A stretch of 64,000 nucleotides of DNA from Bradyrhizobium diazoefficiens (GTDB lineage: Bacteria > Pseudomonadota > Alphaproteobacteria > Rhizobiales > Xanthobacteraceae): NCBI RefSeq assembly GCF_018131015.1, contig NZ_JAFCJJ010000004.1, positions 310,001 to 374,000 on the forward strand. Reading direction: 5' to 3'. Position 1 is the stretch's first letter; the number at the start of each line of letters is the position of its first letter. A model generated the notes under the pieces. That model ran no database searches. It was not told the DNA's origin and saw only the letters and a list, made by a program, of their open reading frames with translations. Position numbers and translations under genes: made by a program. Positions 63,598 to 64,000 of the stretch are shown here, in pieces.

Positions 63598-64000
63598 TCA
63601 CCGTCCGGAAAACTGCGGCTTGCGCTTCGCCATGAAGGCCTGCCGGCCCTCGCGAAAATCCGCCGAGTCCATGCAGGCGGTGCCGATCGCCCTGACTGCG
63701 TCCATGTCGCGCCGGCTCTCGTCCTTCAGCACCTCGGCGATTGTGATCTTGGCGGCCTTGATCGCGAGCGGCGCGTTCTGCGAGATCGTCTCCGCGATCG
63801 CCATGGTCTCGCCCCACAACTGGTCCTCCGGGAACAGGCGTTCGACAAGGCCGATCCGCAGCGCCTCGGCGGCGTCGATATGCATGCCCGTGTACATCAA
63901 GAGCCGCGCCCAGGACGGGCCGACCAACGACACCAGGTGGCGCAGGCCGTCATAGCCATAAGCGATGCCGAGCCTGGCGGCGGGAATGCCGAACTGGCTG
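63598..64000 (-). CDS. Enoyl-CoA hydratase/isomerase (crotonase) family protein, N-terminus beyond the window edge
   Basis: The visible part is the C-terminal 133 residues. The minus-strand frame is open to the right edge (FGIPAARLGIAYGYDGLRHL upstream of VSLVGPSWARLLMYTG). The ALRIGLVERLFPEDQL and NAPLAIKAAKITIAE segments and the end GRQAFMAKRKPQFSG are typical of crotonase C-termini. The nucleophilic and oxyanion-hole residues lie partly outside the window, so the reaction cannot be judged. An ATG at 63933 is internal, not the start. Confidence 0.85.
   Translation of the reverse strand, partial: SQFGIPAARLGIAYGYDGLRHLVSLVGPSWARLLMYTGMHIDAAEALRIGLVERLFPEDQLWGETMAIAETISQNAPLAIKAAKITIAEVLKDESRRDMDAVRAIGTACMDSADFREGRQAFMAKRKPQFSGR

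Overview
The window looks like a chromosomal segment of a Bradyrhizobium-type alphaproteobacterium. It has high GC content and nearly gapless gene packing. The oxygen-sensing cluster fixK-RR-fixJ-fixL / usp-CBS-fixNOQP-fixGHIS has the gene order known from Bradyrhizobium diazoefficiens. The FixL here is 505 residues, with H200, R220 and H291 at the family positions. Several palindromic intergenic repeats resemble those common in Bradyrhizobium. No tRNA, rRNA, insertion sequence, phage or CRISPR was seen, and codon use looks uniform.

Layout. 1-2.5 kb (minus): an HlyD-like membrane fusion protein followed by a processive family-2 glycosyltransferase that runs off the left edge. 2.6-11.3 kb (plus): an AraC regulator, a crotonase, and a complete branched-chain-amino-acid-type ABC importer (livHMGF, livK) carrying an embedded acyl-CoA-synthetase-like gene with altered catalytic motifs. 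11.4-15.9 kb: a hybrid histidine kinase, an SDR without the catalytic Tyr, and trans-aconitate methyltransferase. 16.1-19.3 kb: a TRAP dicarboxylate-type transporter (dctP plus a fused dctQM). 19.4-22.6 kb: a diguanylate cyclase and an alkylsulfatase-like metallo-hydrolase. 22.8-30.0 kb: a glycosyltransferase, an ABC exporter, a glycogen-debranching-type enzyme, a PRC-barrel protein and an MFS transporter.

30.0-43.1 kb is the microaerobic respiration island. FixL (heme kinase) and FixJ activate fixK; FixK then acts at fixNOQP (cbb3 oxidase) and fixGHIS (copper supply and assembly). A TTGAT-N4-ATCAA box lies before fixN, a TTG-N8-CAA box lies before fixG, and a candidate FixJ site lies before fixK.

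43.1-49.3 kb holds a small accessory group: MFS exporter, secreted cupin, 94-residue secreted protein, peroxiredoxin-like protein, LysR regulator, 3-hydroxybutyrate dehydrogenase and patatin phospholipase. Three promoters here share a 42-45 bp module: a T-N11-A dyad, exactly 14 nt, then CGGCATTTC. Two copies are arranged back to back in one divergent promoter and the third lies upstream of the hbdH-like gene, next to the LysR gene. This points to an undescribed LysR regulon and is the most interesting signal I found.

49.4-64 kb: a DUF2236 gene split by an in-frame TAA, a glycogen synthase, a CoA-transferase followed by a dipeptide-type ABC importer operon, a zinc alcohol dehydrogenase, an isopropylmalate-dehydrogenase-family enzyme, an ASCH protein, a winged-helix regulator with an apparently collapsed C-terminal domain, two small proteins (DUF1127 and a Gly/Tyr/Trp-rich secreted protein), and the end of a second crotonase that runs off the right edge.
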